This document shows, piece by piece, positions 61,630 through 64,000 of a DNA stretch of 64,000 nt; within the stretch, counting starts at the first letter, position 1, and each line of letters begins with the position of its first letter. The position numbers and the translations under genes were made by a program. The notes under the pieces are model-generated. The model was not told the origin of the DNA and searched no databases. It saw nothing but the letters and a program-made list of their open reading frames with translations. This stretch comes from Actinomadura rudentiformis (GTDB lineage Bacteria > Actinomycetota > Actinomycetes > Streptosporangiales > Streptosporangiaceae): assembly GCF_008923185.1 (NCBI RefSeq), contig NZ_WBMT01000001.1:1-64000 (forward strand). The letters are read 5' to 3'.

Positions 61630-61995
61630 CCCACGGGTGCGCGGCGCCGTTTGTTTCGCCGCGCACGTTGCTGCGCTGGCACGCACGCTTGGTACGACGT
61701 CGCTGGACCTTCCCGCACCGACGGCTGGGACGCCCACCATTGCGGCGGTGATCCGCAAGCTGGTGCTGGAGATGGCGCGACAACCCGACCTGGGGTTACC
61801 GGCGCATTCAAGGTGAACTGGTCGGCGTGGGCTACCGCGTGACGCCGTCAACGGTGTGGACAATCCTCAAGGACGCCGGCATCGACCCCGCACCCTCACG
61901 AGCGGGACCGAGTCGGCGAGAGTTCCTGGCCGCCCAGGCCCACTGGATCATCGGGTGGACTTTTCCACGTGGAGACGGTGTTATTGCGCGGGTGT
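61630..61995 (+). pseudogene. rve/integrase-core transposase remnant with multiple frameshifts
   Basis: Pieces in different frames join into one transposase: FVSPRTLLRWHARLVRRRWT plus FPHRR, IAAVIRKLVLEMAR, NPTWGYRR-like text, GYRVTPSTVWTILKDAGIDP, REFLAAQAHWIIG and VDFFHVETVLLRG-like text. At least three shifts are needed. It breaks off near 61995, before most of the DDE domain. Confidence 0.65.
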
Positions 61996-62006
61996 CGACG
62001 GTGTCG

Positions 62007-62414
62007 ATGGAGACCATCCTGCTCGGACTGCTCGAGCGCATGGACGCCGAAAACCTGGCCTACGTGTGCGAGACCCTCGTCTGGAATGTCGAGGACAACG
62101 GCGCCGAGATCATGGCCGTTTGCCGATCCTGGCTGACCGGTTCCGACCCGGCCCTGATCGAAGCGGCGCTGACCGTCAACGACGGCCTCCTCTTCCGCAC
62201 CCGCGACGAGATGTCGTCCGCCTTTACTCGGCTGGCCGAACGGCATCCCCAGTTCGCCCCCAGGACCACCGAAATCCTCCGGAACTGGGACGACCACACC
62301 AAACCCAAAGCCGTCCAAGACGTCCTCCAGGGCACCTGGCCACTCGAAACCGCCGCCCGAATTTACGGCATCACCGAAGACCAACTCAGAACCTGGATCA
62401 ACGAAACCCGCTGA
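62007..62414 (+). CDS. Hypothetical protein, possibly 5'-truncated
   Basis: From ATG 62007 a 135-residue helical protein is readable: LLGLLERMDAENLAYVCETL, IMAVCRSWLTGSDPALIEAAL, TRLAERHPQFAPRTTEILRNW, VQDVLQGTWPLETAARIYG and ITEDQLRTWINETR. The last 30 residues look like a helix-turn-helix. It is in frame with the preceding transposase piece, which may have removed its true start; there is no ribosome-binding site. Family not recognised. Confidence 0.5.
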   Translation: METILLGLLERMDAENLAYVCETLVWNVEDNGAEIMAVCRSWLTGSDPALIEAALTVNDGLLFRTRDEMSSAFTRLAERHPQFAPRTTEILRNWDDHTKPKAVQDVLQGTWPLETAARIYGITEDQLRTWINETR

Positions 62415-62575
62415 CACTCGGCAGAACAGCGGCAGGCTTTCGGAAGCCTGACGGCGACCCGCTCGCCGGCATCAGCCGGATCAAGGTGTCGGGCGCCATC
62501 GCCGCGTTCACCACCTCAAGGAGCCGAGCGGGATGGCGGCCCTGCTCCCCGCCGGGACAGAGAAGATCCTGACAT

Positions 62576-62701
62576 TCAGGCGAAGAAAGCCGTGGCCCGC
62601 TTGAGGATCTCCACATCCTCCCGAAGCCGGCGGTTCTCCCGCCGCAGCGCGGCCAACTCCTCGCGCTCGTTGGCGAACGCGCGGGCGAGGGATCCGTCCA
62701 T
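62576..62701 (-). pseudogene. IS3-family OrfA C-terminal remnant
   Basis: A 41-codon frame carries the end of IS3 OrfA: FANEREELAALRRENRRLRE followed by DVEILKRATAFFA, the leucine-zipper and conserved tail that normally ends in FFAKE. The helix-turn-helix half and OrfB are absent. The ATG at 62701 is probably coincidental. Confidence 0.65.
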
Positions 62702-62730
62702 GATCGTTTGTCATCGTTGAAGACATTCTG

Positions 62731-64000
62731 CTACTCGATGCGGTGCCGGTGGTTGTCGGTCGTCATGGGCGGGATGGCGTGGCGGCCCGCTGACCCGGGC
62801 GCGGGCGGGCGAGAGGCGCGGTCGATGGCGGTCTCGATGGAGGCCATGCGGTCGGCGAGCAGGCCGATGGCGCCGACGGCGCGGCCGACCGGGTCGTCGG
62901 CGTCGCCGCCCAGGGCCTGGGCTCGCAGGTAGGCGGTTTTCACCTCGGTCCAGCGTTCGGACTGGGCAGGGGTCAGGCGGCCACGGAGCTCGGCGAGCTT
63001 GAGGAGATTGGACTCGGCGCCGGTGGTGAGGGTCTGCGCCTCGCCCTGGTAGTGGTCGTCGATGATCGCTTCGAGTTCGTCGTCGTTCATCACCGGGATG
63101 ATGCGTTCGGCGAGCTTGTTCATGTTGCGGTACGAGCCTTGGAGCTTGAACGGGGGCTCGGTGCGGGAGGCGTCGGACTGGGCGGCCGAGGCCATGTAGG
63201 CCTGGTTCACGGCCAGGACGGTCTGCTGGACCCGCAGCAGCTTACGAAGGACCGACAGGATCTGGTCCAGTTCGACCTGGGAGTAGGGATGGGACAGGCG
63301 GTCGGGCCGTACGGTCTGGTCGCCGTCGGCCAGGCGGACCAGCAGTTCCAGGTCGCCGCGGTCGCGGGTGGACAACGGCGCCAGGACGGGGTTCGAGGTG
63401 AGCGCGTTCTCGACATGGCTGAGGGCGAAGAGCTCGTCGCGGCCGGACAGCACGTCGCCCAGGTTCCAGACGTCGGCGCGGTTGGCGAGCATGTCGGGGA
63501 TCTGGAAGCGGGTGCCCGACTCGGTGTACGGGTTGCCCGCCATGCACACCGCAAACCGCTTGCCGCGCAGGTCGTACGTACGTGTGCTGCCGTCCCGGAC
63601 GCCCTCGATGCGGCGCTGGGCGTCGCAGAGCGGGATGAACTTCTGCAGGAGTTCGGACGAGGTGTGCTGGATGTCGTCGAGGTAGAGCAGGACATTGTTG
63701 CCGAGCTCCAGAGCGAAGTTGATCTTTTCGACCTCCTGGCGCGCGGTGGCGTTCGGTGCCTCGGCCGGGTCGAGGGAGGTGACCGCGTGGCCCAGCGCGG
63801 GACCGTTGACCTTGACCAGGAGGAGGCCGAGGCGTTCGGCGACGTACTCCATGAGGGTCGTCTTGCCGTAACCGGGCGGGGAGATGAGCAGCAGCAGTCC
63901 CATTTGGTCGGTGCGCTTGGCGTCGCCGGCGGCGCCCAGCTGCTTGGCCAGGTTGTCGCCGATGAGCGGCAGATAGACCTCGTCCAGCAGCCGGTTGCGG
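62731..64000 (-). CDS. Large AAA ATPase ('DNA repair ATPase'), C-terminal part, continues beyond window
   Basis: The frame is open to the right edge; the visible 420-odd residues are the C-terminal part of what is usually a protein over 1500 residues long. Reading order: LLDEVYLPLIGDNLAKQLG, Walker A LLLISPPGYGKTTLMEYVAE, Walker B-like NVLLYLDDIQHTSSELLQKF, sensor region FAVCMAGNPYTESGTRFQIPDMLANRADVWNLG, then a helical tail with LAERIIPVMNDDELEAIIDDHY. The MoxR-like AAA core suggests a remodelling ATPase; the 'DNA repair' name is only a database tradition. The gene reads into the IS graveyard, where its last 20 residues are low-complexity. Confidence 0.82.
   Translation of the reverse strand, partial: RNRLLDEVYLPLIGDNLAKQLGAAGDAKRTDQMGLLLLISPPGYGKTTLMEYVAERLGLLLVKVNGPALGHAVTSLDPAEAPNATARQEVEKINFALELGNNVLLYLDDIQHTSSELLQKFIPLCDAQRRIEGVRDGSTRTYDLRGKRFAVCMAGNPYTESGTRFQIPDMLANRADVWNLGDVLSGRDELFALSHVENALTSNPVLAPLSTRDRGDLELLVRLADGDQTVRPDRLSHPYSQVELDQILSVLRKLLRVQQTVLAVNQAYMASAAQSDASRTEPPFKLQGSYRNMNKLAERIIPVMNDDELEAIIDDHYQGEAQTLTTGAESNLLKLAELRGRLTPAQSERWTEVKTAYLRAQALGGDADDPVGRAVGAIGLLADRMASIETAIDRASRPPAPGSAGRHAIPPMTTDNHRHRIE

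Overview
The window is a piece of a high-GC actinomycete chromosome. GTG and TTG starts, ATGA/GTGA/TTGA stop-start overlaps, L,D-transpeptidases with Ig-like domains, an LCP protein, GuaB1 and a CGNR regulator fit a Streptosporangiales-type organism (Actinomadura/Thermomonospora-like; genus is inference). It opens with the 3' end of a 23S rRNA gene and a 5S rRNA gene, so the left edge is an rRNA operon terminus.

0.3-9.2 kb (mostly minus): a RibD-C/DHFR-like gene, then an aromatic-degradation operon read leftward: flavin ring hydroxylase, PucR-type regulator, fumarylacetoacetate-hydrolase-fold enzyme, extradiol dioxygenase, acyl-CoA ligase and a broken amidohydrolase. Two copies of the palindrome TTGGGC-N5-GCCCAA lie before the hydroxylase and before the FAH gene and are the likely PucR sites. 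9.2-15.8 kb (plus): a TetR-controlled, tightly coupled operon of an AtuA-like protein, both subunits of a biotin-dependent acyl-CoA carboxylase and an acyl-CoA dehydrogenase (acyclic terpenoid/branched acyl-CoA catabolism type).

15.9-33.7 kb: mixed chromosomal genes: RDD membrane protein, a P-loop kinase coupled to an enolase-superfamily protein that has lost its catalytic lysines, LCP ligase, GuaB1, tandem Lrp, Na+/H+ antiporter, LysR, exported SurE, MFS pump with zf-UBP protein, GDP-mannose dehydratase, CGNR regulator, thioesterase. 33.75-42.8 kb: seven divergent tRNA genes in two groups (Trp, Ala, Gly, Lys, Ser; then two Glu) with matching short spacers, flanking an aminotransferase/LysR pair, an SCP2 protein, two paralogous L,D-transpeptidase lipoproteins and a glycosyltransferase.

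43-54 kb: secreted HAF-repeat protein, AraC plus DHFR-like pair, a dnaE2 remnant, a DUF4288/DUF6980 pair with a frameshift, a double GNAT protein, and a PaoABC-like molybdenum hydroxylase operon convergent with a TetR gene; similar operator-like sequences stand before both. The iron-sulfur subunit is an unusual Dabb-Tat-[2Fe-2S] fusion. 54-64 kb: accessory and decaying DNA with remnants of IS110, IS3 and an rve-type transposase, small unknown genes, an aldo/keto reductase, an ASCH-like protein, a secreted repeat protein, and at the right edge the C-terminal part of a large AAA 'DNA repair ATPase'. No CRISPR array, intact integrase or biosynthetic cluster was seen.
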